A stretch of DNA of 64,000 nucleotides from Pandoraea pnomenusa (lineage in GTDB: Bacteria; Pseudomonadota; Gammaproteobacteria; Burkholderiales; Burkholderiaceae), in assembly GCF_000767615.3 (NCBI RefSeq), contig NZ_CP009553.3:5325286-5389285 (forward strand), read 5' to 3'. The notes beneath the pieces are model-generated. The model saw only the letters and a list, made by a program, of their open reading frames with translations, ran no database searches and was not told where the DNA came from. Positions 47,186 through 55,996 of this stretch are shown one piece after another (position 1 is the first letter of the stretch; each line of letters starts with the position of its first letter). Position numbers and translations under genes: made by a program.

Positions 47186-48634
47186 CTACGCCAGTCCCGC
47201 CACCTTTCTCAGACGTTGCGCAGAACGCGTGGCGTCGCGAATGATCGCATCGGCGTCGATCGACACGAACTTGCCGTCTCGGCGCAGCATGCGACCGTCC
47301 ACGATCACGGTGTCCACGTTGTCGGGCTGCGCCGAGTACACCAGCGAGTTGAACGGATCGACCACGGGCGCGATATCGAGATCGTCCATGCGAACGAGGA
47401 TGATGTCGGCCTGCTTGCCCGGTGTCAGTGAACCGGTGCGCTCGGCGAGACTGAGGGCTCGCGCACCGTCGATGGTTGCAAGTTCGACCAGCCGGCGAGG
47501 GGTGAGCCGCACTTGTGTGCCGCGCGCCTTGTGCGCCCACAGCAACGCGCGCATTTCATTGAAGAAATTCGCGTTGGCCGACGCCGCCGACGAATCGACC
47601 GAGATCCCCATGCGCGCGTGAAGCGCCTCCATTTCCGCGAACTGGGTGTAACCGCTTCGTACTGTCGAGTATTGCAGCTCGATGACCGGTGCGATGCTGA
47701 TATTGACGTTCGATGCCACGAGCGTTTCGCGTTCGGCTGCCGTGAAGCCCTGGGGGTGCACCAGCAGCAGATCGGAGTCAAGCCATCCATGCTTCGCCAT
47801 GACGTCGACGATGCCATGCGTCAGATTGCCGTAGTGCAGCGTGTACGGCAGATGCATGGCCCGGATGTGCGCCATCGACACGCTCAGATCATCGAAAACA
47901 CTCGGGCGCATCATGCCGTCGTTGTCCGTCGTCGGTGCGATGACCACTCCCAGTGTCAGACGCGAGCGCTTCGGCACGATGGTCTGACGCACGCGCTCGA
48001 CGTCCTGCCAGTCCATCGGTCGGGTCGAAGGCTCGCCGAACCTGCCGTATGAGAAGCGCGCGCGTACGCCGAGATCCTCGAGCGCCTGCATGTCCGCATC
48101 GGCGTGTGCGGAAGATGGCACGTTATGGCAGAAGTCGTGTACCGTCGTGATGCCCGACGCGAGGTTCTGCGCCACACCAAAACGCACCGAGTGGTAGAAG
48201 TCGTCCGGTGTCATGACCGCACCTGCGCGCGCCTTGCTCGGGAAATAGCCGAACAGCGGATCGTCCCCGCGCAGCGAACCTCGCAGCACGCTCGTCCACA
48301 GATGCTGATGCGTGTCGACGAAGCCCGGCATCACGATCTTTCGGGTCGCGTCGACGATGCGCACGTCCCGCCTATCGATGCGTGGGGCCACGGCGACGAT
48401 CCTCCCCGCCTTCACATGCACATCGCCGGACGGGAGTTCGCCGAGTGACGGGTCCATCGTCAGCACGTAACCCCCGCGCAGAATGTATTCGTCGTCCGAC
48501 GCCGCCTTGCGGGTGTCTTCCGCATAGGCGATCCCCGAAACGGGCACCAGCGATGCCGGCGCGAGGGTACTTGCGGCAAGCGAGCCGCAGAGCTTGAGCA
48601 GATCGCGCCGGCGTTGCTGTACTTCGTCGTTCAT
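47186..48634 (-). CDS. Tat-exported amidohydrolase (Atz/Trz, metal-dependent)
   Basis: Encodes 482 residues. A twin-arginine signal QQRRRDLLKLCGSLAASTLA at the N-terminus suggests export in folded form. The amidohydrolase core starts MPGFVDTHQHLWTSVLRGS, with the metal-binding H-x-H; later landmarks are TTVHDFCHNVP and LLLVHPQGF. The C-terminus has the usual RTGSLTPGKQADIILVR. Members deaminate or dechlorinate heterocyclic or guanidine-type compounds. It follows the porin gene by 26 bases, suggesting an outer membrane uptake plus hydrolysis unit. Confidence 0.87.
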   Translation of the reverse strand: MNDEVQQRRRDLLKLCGSLAASTLAPASLVPVSGIAYAEDTRKAASDDEYILRGGYVLTMDPSLGELPSGDVHVKAGRIVAVAPRIDRRDVRIVDATRKIVMPGFVDTHQHLWTSVLRGSLRGDDPLFGYFPSKARAGAVMTPDDFYHSVRFGVAQNLASGITTVHDFCHNVPSSAHADADMQALEDLGVRARFSYGRFGEPSTRPMDWQDVERVRQTIVPKRSRLTLGVVIAPTTDNDGMMRPSVFDDLSVSMAHIRAMHLPYTLHYGNLTHGIVDVMAKHGWLDSDLLLVHPQGFTAAERETLVASNVNISIAPVIELQYSTVRSGYTQFAEMEALHARMGISVDSSAASANANFFNEMRALLWAHKARGTQVRLTPRRLVELATIDGARALSLAERTGSLTPGKQADIILVRMDDLDIAPVVDPFNSLVYSAQPDNVDTVIVDGRMLRRDGKFVSIDADAIIRDATRSAQRLRKVAGLA

Positions 48635-48660
48635 ATGCGGCCTCCTTGGGCGCGGTTGCC

Positions 48661-49761
48661 TCAGAAAGTGTGTTGGATGCTGAGCGTGCCGATGAACTGG
48701 CGGTCACTGCCCGATGGTCCGGTCGACGCGTTCACCTGGGCTTTGGCGCCCGCGCCGTACGCGATCTGATACGCGGCATCGACATACACGGTCGTGCGCT
48801 TCGAGAAGCGATAGCCGATGAGCGAAGTCACCTGATTGGCGCGGTGGTTGTCGAGTTGCGCGTTGCCGTGCATGTAGCTGTATGTCACTGACGCATACCA
48901 CGCCGCCGTGAAGTCGTAGCCGGCGCTGACGTCGAACACGTCGATCTGCGCGCCGGTGGCCGTGTTGCGCGAAACGGTGGCGAGGCCGGAGATCGTGAGC
49001 TTGTCGAAGCCGTAGCGAAGGCCGAGTCCGATGTTGCGGATACCGTCGTTACCGTTGTTCGTTTGCGGCGCCTTGACCATGGTGTATGCCGCGCCGATGC
49101 CCGCGTTGCCGCGCTCGTAATTGACGCCGAAGCTCGTGGCGCTCGACCGCCCGAAGCTGCCCGCCACGCCGCCGAAACCGTACATGGCGCCAAACGTCAG
49201 GCCGGAGAAATCGGCGCTCTTGAACTTGACCGTATTGGCGATCGCCTCACCGTTGACGCGATCGAAATCGAACGAGCCTTGCGCAGAGTACGAGACGCCG
49301 AACCTCGGGAACGGTCCCTGGTGCGCGGCATACGCGCCTTCGAAGAAGCTGCCCGGATAGCGGTTCAGCGTGAGGCTGTCGAACATGAAGTCGCGCTGGT
49401 TGCCAACGCTCAGCGTGCCGAAGCGATTCGCCAGCCCGACATACGACTCACGCGAGAACAGCGCCGCCGGGCCGCCGAACACGTTGCCATTGAGGATGCT
49501 GAACAACGTGCCGAGGTAAAACACGGCGCGTTGTCCGTCGCCGAGGTCTTCTCCGCCGCGAATGATCACTGCGTTCGGGCGCAACACACCCGGATTTGCC
49601 GTGACGGCTGCACCGCCGTCGACATTGCTCGTATAGCCGACGCCCGCGCCAAGCAGGCCGCTGATTTCAAGATTGCTCTGTGCCGACGCCGTCGTGGCGA
49701 ATGCGCCACTCAGGAAGCCCGCGGCGACCAGCGAGCGCGTGCCAATGCCATGAAGATTCAC
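48661..49761 (-). CDS. Outer membrane porin (Gram-negative trimeric type)
   Basis: Encodes 366 residues from the GTG at 49759-49761, which has GGGGAG 6 bases upstream. A signal peptide ends in TTASAQ. The mature part begins SNLEISGLLGAGVGYTSN and shows repeated amphipathic strands, ending in the porin pattern DRQFIGTLSIQHTF with terminal Phe. Burkholderiales porins of this kind form general or substrate-biased trimers. It is first in a likely operon with the amidohydrolase and divergent from a LysR gene. Confidence 0.9.
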   Translation of the reverse strand: MNLHGIGTRSLVAAGFLSGAFATTASAQSNLEISGLLGAGVGYTSNVDGGAAVTANPGVLRPNAVIIRGGEDLGDGQRAVFYLGTLFSILNGNVFGGPAALFSRESYVGLANRFGTLSVGNQRDFMFDSLTLNRYPGSFFEGAYAAHQGPFPRFGVSYSAQGSFDFDRVNGEAIANTVKFKSADFSGLTFGAMYGFGGVAGSFGRSSATSFGVNYERGNAGIGAAYTMVKAPQTNNGNDGIRNIGLGLRYGFDKLTISGLATVSRNTATGAQIDVFDVSAGYDFTAAWYASVTYSYMHGNAQLDNHRANQVTSLIGYRFSKRTTVYVDAAYQIAYGAGAKAQVNASTGPSGSDRQFIGTLSIQHTF

Positions 49762-50203
49762 GTTATCTCCCCTGAATTGTTTTGGATGCATCACAAAGAC
49801 AGCTTTCGCAAGGCATTCGCCGGTAGGCATGGCCTGCTACGCATCGGTCGCATCCCCGAGTTGTGTTCAGGGGGCAGGATTGCGTTATGCTTTAAATATA
49901 TATAATTGACGTTTAAACATATTGAAGGCATTGCGGCCCGCATGCCCCTGCGGGGGCGCGCAGACCCGCGCTCGGGGATCCGGGATCCGTCCGCTGGCGC
50001 ACGTCGGCTCTGGGAAATGATTCTAGGTTCGGCACAACCCTCGGCCGGTGAATTTTTGGAACGGGCCATCAACCGCGGGTTGACGTGATGAGCACGCGCA
50101 CGCGAGACCGGTGAGAGGATGTCGGAGCGGCAAGCGGGCCGCCTTTGCGGCGTTGAGTGGGAACGAAACTGACTTGCGGTCGATGTACCGTCGGAGATTG
50201 AAA
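49762..50203. other. Divergent intergenic region porin / LysR
   Basis: This 442-base gap contains the porin and LysR promoters. An AT-rich stretch near 49890-49925 (TTTAAATATATATAATTG) is the likely promoter core. No gene with a ribosome site is apparent. Confidence 0.45.
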
Positions 50204-51142
50204 ATGAATGTCAGCACCGGTCAGGCGCCGCCGTCGCGCCTCAAGCTCAAATACCTTCAGGTTGTGGCCGTGCTCGACGAGACGCATAGCCTGGCGAAGG
50301 CCGCCGATCATCTGAACCTTACCCGCGCGGCGCTCTCGAAGACGCTCGCCGGGCTTGAAGAACTACTCGGCGTAAAGCTTTACGAGCGCACGGCGGCCGG
50401 CGTGGTGCCGACGACGTTCGGGCGTACGCTGGCACGCCACGCGCGGTTGATCCTCGGAAATCTTCGGTCCGCCGAGGATGAGCTTCGCGATCTGATGAAC
50501 GAGCATCGGCAGAGCCTTGCCGTGGGTGCGCTCTTCGTCGCCATGCCGCAATTGCTGCCGCAGGCCATCGCCCTGATCACGCGGTCGGCGCCCAGATGTG
50601 TCATTACCGTACGCGAGAGCGGCTCGTTCGGATTGGCGGCCGGTCTTCACGACGGAAGTTTCGACCTGGTGGTGGGGCGTCTCGTGCCGGAGTATTTCCG
50701 CTCGGCGGTCAATCTCGAGCCATTGTTCGAAGAGGAATTGCTCGTGATTTGCCGCAGCGGTCATCCGTTGGAAAACGTGCCGGCGTTGACGTGGCGCGAG
50801 GTGGCGAAATACCCCTGGATGTTGCCACCGAAAGAATCGCCGATCAGCCACGCGATTCAGTCGCAGTTCCTCGCGGATGGCGTGCAGGGGCCGGCGGTGA
50901 TCGTGGAGGCGTTTTCCATCCCGCTCGCATTGGGTATGTTGCAGTCGTGCGATGCGATGACGGTGTTGCCGAGTCGTCTCGCGTATGCGTTGCGCGACAA
51001 GGGCGAGATCTCGATCCTGTCGTTGCGCTCGCCGAGATTGCCGGCCCCGATGGGGGTGGCATGGCGCAAGGACTGTCCGCTCTCACCGCTCGCATCGTTG
51101 TTCATCGCGGCGCTGAAAACGTGCGCGGGCGAGCGGGCATGA
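50204..51142 (+). CDS. LysR-type regulator next to porin-amidohydrolase
   Basis: Encodes 312 residues from the ATG at 50204, which has GGAGA 7 bases upstream. The helix-turn-helix reads DETHSLAKAADHLNLTRAAL. The effector domain includes AVGALFVAMPQLLPQAIALI and a hinge near EELLVICRSGHPLEN, similar to GbpR/PcaQ-type regulators. It is divergent from the porin gene and likely controls the porin, amidohydrolase and possibly permease genes. Its effector is unknown. Confidence 0.9.
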   Translation: MNVSTGQAPPSRLKLKYLQVVAVLDETHSLAKAADHLNLTRAALSKTLAGLEELLGVKLYERTAAGVVPTTFGRTLARHARLILGNLRSAEDELRDLMNEHRQSLAVGALFVAMPQLLPQAIALITRSAPRCVITVRESGSFGLAAGLHDGSFDLVVGRLVPEYFRSAVNLEPLFEEELLVICRSGHPLENVPALTWREVAKYPWMLPPKESPISHAIQSQFLADGVQGPAVIVEAFSIPLALGMLQSCDAMTVLPSRLAYALRDKGEISILSLRSPRLPAPMGVAWRKDCPLSPLASLFIAALKTCAGERA

Positions 51143-51197
51143 CATTCACCGATGGCTGGGACCGGCGGCGACGGCATACGACACGTCGCCCGGTGGT

Positions 51198-52523
51198 TCA
51201 GCGCATGTCGAACAGTTCCCGGTGGAAGGCTGCCGGATCCAGGCCCCACTTCTGCATGTTGGCCTGAAGCGATTCGCCCATGGCGGCAGGGCCGCAAAAC
51301 CAAATACTGGCGGACTGCCAGTCCGGCAGCACTTCCCGAACGACCTCTCCCGTCAGGCGCGGGTCTCGTCCCTTGATGTGAAGGTGCAAGGTGACGTCGG
51401 CCATTTCCGCGTGCTTCCGCAATCTTTCCACGAACACCGGATCGGGCAGTTGGGTCACGTAGAACAGGTCGATCTTGCGTTTGTCGTGCTCGACGGCCAA
51501 CGCCTTCAGGCGCGCGATGAAGGGGGTAATGCCAATGCCGGCGCCGATCCAGATCTGCCGCTGCTGAGGCCCCGTGAATTGGAAGGTCCCATAAGGCCCC
51601 TCGACCCTGGCGTGGCCGCCGACCTGCAGGGTGTCCGGCAACCGGCGCGTGTAGTCGCCCACGCCCTTGATCAGAAAGGTCAGCGTGTCGTCACCGGTCC
51701 AGGCGGACGAGATGGTGAAGGGATGCGCTCCCTCCCGGGGGTCAAAGGTCACAAAGGCGAACTGGCCGGGTTGATGGCCGGGCCATGGCTTTTGCAGATG
51801 CAACACGACCTTGAGCACGCGATTGTGCTCGAAGCGTTCGAGTTCGGTAATTCGCGCCGATACCTGCCGGCGGCGTCCGATGTGGCCCAACAGACCCACG
51901 ATCGATCCCACGACACAGCCGGCCACGAGCAGGGCCGTCAACCAGCCAACCGGATTGGACCAATCGCGAAACTCGGTCAGCACGACGGCATGCCAGCAAA
52001 ACACGAGGGCAATGACGGCCATCAGCCGGTGCGTGTATCGGAAGTAGCCGTAAGGGATGCGTCGAATCAGTGCAATGAGAACCAGAACGATCAACGCGTA
52101 GAAGGCCCATTCGCCCATCGTCTCGGCCAGGCCGCGCTGCTGGCGAAAAAAGGCCTCCACGCCTTCCAATTGCGGACGCGCACCTCTGGGTGGACGCACA
52201 AGCCAGCCCCAGCCCACGGCCCATTTCGGGGCCTTGATCCACAGCCAATGCACAACGGCGGCCGACAAGGCAGTCACCCCCAGCCACTTGTGCAGACGGT
52301 ACATCTTGTCCAGTCCGCCCATTGGCGGCTCGATGGACACTGGACGTACCGACAGCATCACCGCCACCGCCATGGCCGCGAAAGCGAACAGGCCCGTCAA
52401 CAGGATCCATTCGTGACGCATCGCAAAAACTTCGCTCAGAAAGAAGATCTGCCTGTGCGCAGCCAGCCAGATAGCCACCACGATCGCCATTCCCGCCACC
52501 AACGCCCAACGTATCCTGTGCAT
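51198..52523 (-). CDS. Ferric-reductase-like flavocytochrome (NOX/FNR domains)
   Basis: Encodes 441 residues from the ATG at 52521-52523 (AAGGTGA about 6 bases upstream); an alternative start is at 52544. The N-terminal half has about six membrane helices with haem-ligand type histidines (YRLHKWLGVTALSAAVVHWL, FRYTHRLMAVIALVFCWHAV). The C-terminal half is an FAD/NAD(P) reductase: GQFAFVTFDPREGAHPFTIS, the nucleotide loop IGAGIGITPFIARL and FCGPAAMGE. It would move electrons from NAD(P)H across the inner membrane. It is convergent with the LysR gene. Confidence 0.87.
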   Translation of the reverse strand: MHRIRWALVAGMAIVVAIWLAAHRQIFFLSEVFAMRHEWILLTGLFAFAAMAVAVMLSVRPVSIEPPMGGLDKMYRLHKWLGVTALSAAVVHWLWIKAPKWAVGWGWLVRPPRGARPQLEGVEAFFRQQRGLAETMGEWAFYALIVLVLIALIRRIPYGYFRYTHRLMAVIALVFCWHAVVLTEFRDWSNPVGWLTALLVAGCVVGSIVGLLGHIGRRRQVSARITELERFEHNRVLKVVLHLQKPWPGHQPGQFAFVTFDPREGAHPFTISSAWTGDDTLTFLIKGVGDYTRRLPDTLQVGGHARVEGPYGTFQFTGPQQRQIWIGAGIGITPFIARLKALAVEHDKRKIDLFYVTQLPDPVFVERLRKHAEMADVTLHLHIKGRDPRLTGEVVREVLPDWQSASIWFCGPAAMGESLQANMQKWGLDPAAFHRELFDMR

Positions 52524-52793
52524 TCGGATCACCTTGAAGGACATTTTTCAAAGCATGCACGCCTATCGCCGAAGTGGCAAACCCTTTTCCACCGGAACAT
52601 GATGTCAGTCAAGCGGTGGGGTGAGGAACCTTCGCGAATACCGTTGCCGCGACCGGTGTCGGGCGTGCCAGCATTGCCCGTCAACCCCGTCAACCTTATC
52701 GCTCGCCTGCATCGATACGCCGCCGAGCTGACATTCGACGCGCGCGCGGATTCCTGACCGTCACCATGCACGCAAGCATCTTTTGCTCGAAGT
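52524..52793. other. Intergenic boundary of the AT-rich region
   Basis: A gap between the flavocytochrome and the first gene of the AT-richer region. I see no gene, terminal inverted repeat or tRNA end in it that would mark an integration site. Confidence 0.35.
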
Positions 52794-52994
52794 TCATGAC
52801 ATCCGGAATCTCATTTCCGTGCTGCGCGTTGGTACCGGGTGTGCCGTGGTGAATGCGACGGTCTTCCTCACCCGCCTTCGGCGGACCTGCATCTTAGAGA
52901 AGAAGAGGCGAGGCACGGCACCTTGATTGGGACCCAGGTTGCGACTTCCAGAGGGAAAGACAATCGTTCGCCCTCCGAAGTCGCGCTGCTTCAT
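52794..52994 (-). CDS. Possible 66-residue basic peptide
   Basis: An ATG at 52992-52994 with AAGGAG 9 bases upstream opens a 66-codon frame. It begins MKQRDFGGRTIVFPSG and is rich in Arg (MQVRRRRVRKTVAF). It follows the 450-residue orphan by 78 bases on the same strand. The ribosome site is convincing, but the peptide looks like no family I know and could be noncoding. Confidence 0.3.
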   Translation of the reverse strand: MKQRDFGGRTIVFPSGSRNLGPNQGAVPRLFFSKMQVRRRRVRKTVAFTTAHPVPTRSTEMRFRMS

Positions 52995-53072
52995 GCTCCC
53001 ATCTCCTTGTCACAAAGCTGGACTCCGAGTGATGCAGCCACTCAATCCTCAGGAAATGGGGTATGCATATTT

Positions 53073-54425
53073 TTATGGACGAACAGTCGATACAAATCCG
53101 GAGCAATGCAACTCATGTTCAATGAAGTTCTTCGGCGTCTTCACGTCAGAAATGGTGTACCTACTCCTCATATTGGTTTCGCCAAGCGAGGACAATTCAT
53201 CACGCAGCAGTTGTTCGCCATTCAGTTTCACTATCTCTCCCCAAGCTTTTTTAAAACTGATGTTCGCTCCGACCGGAACTTCGTCACTATCCGACAAGTA
53301 TTTCAGCAATTGAAGATCCGCGTAAGTTAAATTCTCATGCGCCAAAGAACTCATTTTTTCTTTCCATTGATACAAAGACAAGGGCGGCTCCTTTCCGAAC
53401 CCGCGAAGCAAAAGCTGCCGATCTTCGCCCATACTCTTACCAATGCAAATCAAATTATGCGAGTTCATTGAGGATGCAGGATGAAATGCAGATGCATTGA
53501 CGCTGCGAATAAACAGGATATCGCCTTTCGTTAGCTCCTCCACGGCGCGCGCCTCGGTTTTCATACCAAAATCCTCCAATAATTTCAGCATTCCATCCGG
53601 GCCTAGCGACAACCTGCCCCCATATTTATTTGACACCAGCTTATTAAACTCCACATTACCAAGCTCATCCTTTATGGAAAGTGCGATGCACAAATGGACG
53701 AACAACCTGCAATCCAGCAGGAACGGCGTGTTGACGATAAGTTTCTCCAGCGCGCCACAACAATCGTCGCCTTGGTACGTATACTCCTTTCTTTTGTGAA
53801 CGATATCAAAGCTCATCCCAGCGATACTCTTGCCAATCTCCGTCCGATACCACCCCTCCAGAGCTCCTTTCTCCTGCCCGAACTTTTCTGCGGTACCGGT
53901 ATTACGTCCATTGCTGAATGCACTATAGAACTCCGCCTCGTACAGAAGGTTACTTCTTTTATTCAATTCGTCGAGACGACGAACCACGCCATTTGAAAAT
54001 CTTTTGATTTTATTAGATTCATTGCTGACCACATTAGTTTTACAACGAATCTCCAACCCCGGAAATTCATCAACAATGGCCTTCTCGATATAAGCTGCCC
54101 TCGGCAATGAATCGTTGTTAAAACTATGAAACTTGATATTTACTGATTTGCAATCCTTATTATTCGCCAGGAAGGCCTGAATATTGTCGATCAGAATTTT
54201 CGCAACCCTTGGAGATTCCACGTTAGGACCAATACTCAACGAGTAAAAACCAGGATTCATCCTGCGCGAATCAGTTCGCTGAAGACGATCCTTCTCCGAA
54301 GAGTCACCATTATTGAAGTAAAGGTTGGCCGTGTTGGTACAAGGCGTGAGAGAGTCTTTTTTGTTCGGATCCTGCTTTTTGTATACGGATCTGTGGCCAG
54401 CGACGTTTTTCTGTGCGGATATCAT
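53073..54425 (-). CDS. Unrecognised 450-residue protein with a possible papain-like Cys/His site
   Basis: Encodes 450 residues in AT-rich sequence with Asn-, Lys- and Ser-rich codon use unlike its neighbours, which suggests transfer. There is no signal peptide. The first half is charged and partly disordered. The second half has FLLDCRLFVHLCIALS (Cys239), then TKGDILFIRSVN and MNSHNLICIGK (His323). The order Cys in a helix, GD-hydrophobic strand, His on the next strand resembles papain-fold transglutaminase/NlpC enzymes, including several secreted effectors. This is pattern inference only. It is flanked by IS remnants. Confidence 0.55.
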   Translation of the reverse strand: MISAQKNVAGHRSVYKKQDPNKKDSLTPCTNTANLYFNNGDSSEKDRLQRTDSRRMNPGFYSLSIGPNVESPRVAKILIDNIQAFLANNKDCKSVNIKFHSFNNDSLPRAAYIEKAIVDEFPGLEIRCKTNVVSNESNKIKRFSNGVVRRLDELNKRSNLLYEAEFYSAFSNGRNTGTAEKFGQEKGALEGWYRTEIGKSIAGMSFDIVHKRKEYTYQGDDCCGALEKLIVNTPFLLDCRLFVHLCIALSIKDELGNVEFNKLVSNKYGGRLSLGPDGMLKLLEDFGMKTEARAVEELTKGDILFIRSVNASAFHPASSMNSHNLICIGKSMGEDRQLLLRGFGKEPPLSLYQWKEKMSSLAHENLTYADLQLLKYLSDSDEVPVGANISFKKAWGEIVKLNGEQLLRDELSSLGETNMRSRYTISDVKTPKNFIEHELHCSGFVSTVRP

Positions 54426-54747
54426 TTTCGTACCTTATTTAAAAAGTGCCGGATGTTCGGGAAGAGCAATTTAATTTATGGCTTTACGGAATTACACTTG
54501 CTGCGAATGAACTGCGGCTGCCGGCGCCGAAGCGACGCTCGGCAAGCGTGCGGGTGATTCAGTGGGCTCACCGTGGTGGTGGGAGGGCCGTGCCCTTCAA
54601 ACTCCCGACCAGCTTGTCGGTTGAACACCATGCCAATGAGTAACGTCGCTCGGGCAATGGGTTCCGGCGTAGCCGAGAAGTGACGATTAACCCGCGCCGA
54701 AGGACGGGGGCAAGGTTGGGCGGGATAGATGAGGCATTCGGGAGAAG
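54426..54747. other. Intergenic sequence in the AT-rich region
   Basis: A gap of about 320 bases between the 450-residue orphan and the IS3 remnant. It holds the upstream region of the orphan. I see no supported gene; short frames here have no ribosome site. Confidence 0.35.
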
Positions 54748-55188
54748 GTCGGCATCTCCGAGCACCGCGCCTGCCGGCTGCTCGGGCGTTCTCGCAGCGT
54801 TCTGCATTAGGACACGAGGCCAGACCACGAGAATGAGGTGCTAGCGGTGTGTCTGGTGGAGTTGGCGCACGGACGTCGTCAATTTGACTACTGCACGCTC
54901 TGGCGGAGCGCAAAGGTACAACACGCCAATCGCAAGCGCATCTACCGCCTGTACCGTGAAGCGAGGCTGGCTGTGCGGCGCCGTCGCAGGCGCCACGGCG
55001 AAATGATTGATCGCCGGCAACCCGCATTGCCGGGCGCAGCCAACGAGGCAGCGCAGAATGCGTACGCTGAATCGTTCAACGGCAAGTCTCGCGACGAATG
55101 CCCTGGCAAGCACTGGTTCACGGCGCTCGCGCAGGCTCGGGCTGTCGTCGTGGCATGGCGTACTGCTGAAGCGCCTGCAATAACTTAA
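54748..55188 (+). pseudogene. Degenerate IS3-family transposase (orfB) remnant
   Basis: The plus strand reads VGISEHRACRLLGRSRS, an in-frame stop, then VELAHGRRQFDYCTLWRSA, NRKRIYRLYREARLAVRRRR and ALPGAANE. It then jumps to NAYAESFNGKSRDECPGKHW and ALAQARAVVVAW. These are the orfB blocks of an IS3-family transposase, with an internal deletion removing the first catalytic Asp region and at least one stop. It is a dead remnant, distinct from the intact-looking element at about 57.1-58.2 kb. Confidence 0.85.
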
Positions 55189-55231
55189 ACCAACCGACTT
55201 CCGCGAAAACCGGGGCGATTCAGGATCTCCA

Positions 55232-55521
55232 CTACAAGCAGTGATTATCCATTGAATAGTTAGTGTTCCTATACAAATTAACGACTAAATTCGGAACCAT
55301 CCCATATCCATTTTTTCCCGGTGCGACTAGATTCTGAAGGTCAAATTCTTCAAGTATCGAGCCTTCCGTGCCAACCGTAAGCCGCGCGATATCGCTCCTA
55401 ATGTTCACCATCCGACGAACGACTCCGACGCCCAGGTATGTTGGACGTCACCGTCAAGTCCGTCTCCCTCCAGCTCTGCAAATTTTCGGGGATCGGTGAA
55501 TGGGAGACTCCTCGTCCACAT
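55232..55521 (-). pseudogene. Frameshifted remnant or coupled small ORF pair
   Basis: On the minus strand a 38-codon frame starts at 55519-55521 (MWTRSLPFTDPRKFAE, ending WASESFVGW). It stops in TGA overlapping the ATG of a second, 59-codon frame at 55409-55411 (MVNIRSDIARLTVGTEGSI, then NLVAPGKNGYGMVPNLVV). Both read like protein. They most likely derive from one gene by a one-base frameshift. Alternatively they are two coupled peptides. I do not recognise the family. The 5' end overlaps the divergent kinase-like ORF by 22 bases. Confidence 0.4.
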
Positions 55522-55922
55522 TGCCTGTCTGTGTCGAGACAACGGAGCGTGATTTGACGGAAGCGCACCTCCTGTTCACCATCCGCGAAAAACTCCCATC
55601 GCTCTGCAGGCTAAGGCTTGAAGAAATTTGCGGTGGCGCGGAAGCCGGGACCGTCGTAAAGGTCGATGCACATTGCAGCGTGGTGGTAAAGGCAATCCGT
55701 TCCCGCCTTGCGGCAGAAGAAGTTGCTCATATAAGGCGAATGAACGCCGCGATCCCCGGCACTTGTCCCCCCGTCGTCTATTTCGAGGCAGACAGGGGCA
55801 TCTACGCTACTGAATTCGCTTCGGGAGAAACGCTGGAGCGGCAATTACGCGATTCGGTGATCGACGTCATGGGTTCGGTTTGCGCCGAGCCTGAAAGGCT
55901 CAACTCAGCCTTGCATTTATGA
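55500..55922 (+). CDS. Kinase N-lobe-like fragment
   Basis: Encodes 140 residues. The pattern fits the N-terminal lobe of an APH-like or protein kinase: a strand with VVVKAIRS (Lys64), a helix with AAEEVAHIRRMN (Glu73/74) and a hinge-like strand IYATEFASGETLERQL. The catalytic loop and metal-binding Asp motifs are absent, because the frame ends at 55922. It is either a truncated gene or a small regulator. A GGGGAT box lies 8 bases before the ATG. Assignment is by pattern only. Confidence 0.4.
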   Translation: MGDSSSTLPVCVETTERDLTEAHLLFTIREKLPSLCRLRLEEICGGAEAGTVVKVDAHCSVVVKAIRSRLAAEEVAHIRRMNAAIPGTCPPVVYFEADRGIYATEFASGETLERQLRDSVIDVMGSVCAEPERLNSALHL

Positions 55923-55930
55923 GCGATATG

Positions 55931-55949
55931 GTTAATGATAATCATTTGT
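55931..55949. promoter_or_regulatory. Fur box upstream of the truncated cupin gene
   Basis: GTTAATGATAATCATTTGT matches 15 of 19 positions of the GATAATGATAATCATTATC consensus, including the whole central AATGATAATCATT. It lies about 48 bases before the start at 55997. Iron-dependent repression of the genes downstream is inferred. Confidence 0.7.
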
Positions 55950-55996
55950 ATTTTCATTAATTTTTTCACAACGTAAGCGCGACATGGAGTTTTGTC

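Noticed and set aside
55232..55411. Class III lanthipeptide precursor based on EEFDLQNL
   Set aside because: No lanthionine synthetase is present, the core has few Ser/Thr/Cys, and protein-like sequence continues upstream in another frame. Kept only as a gene remnant.
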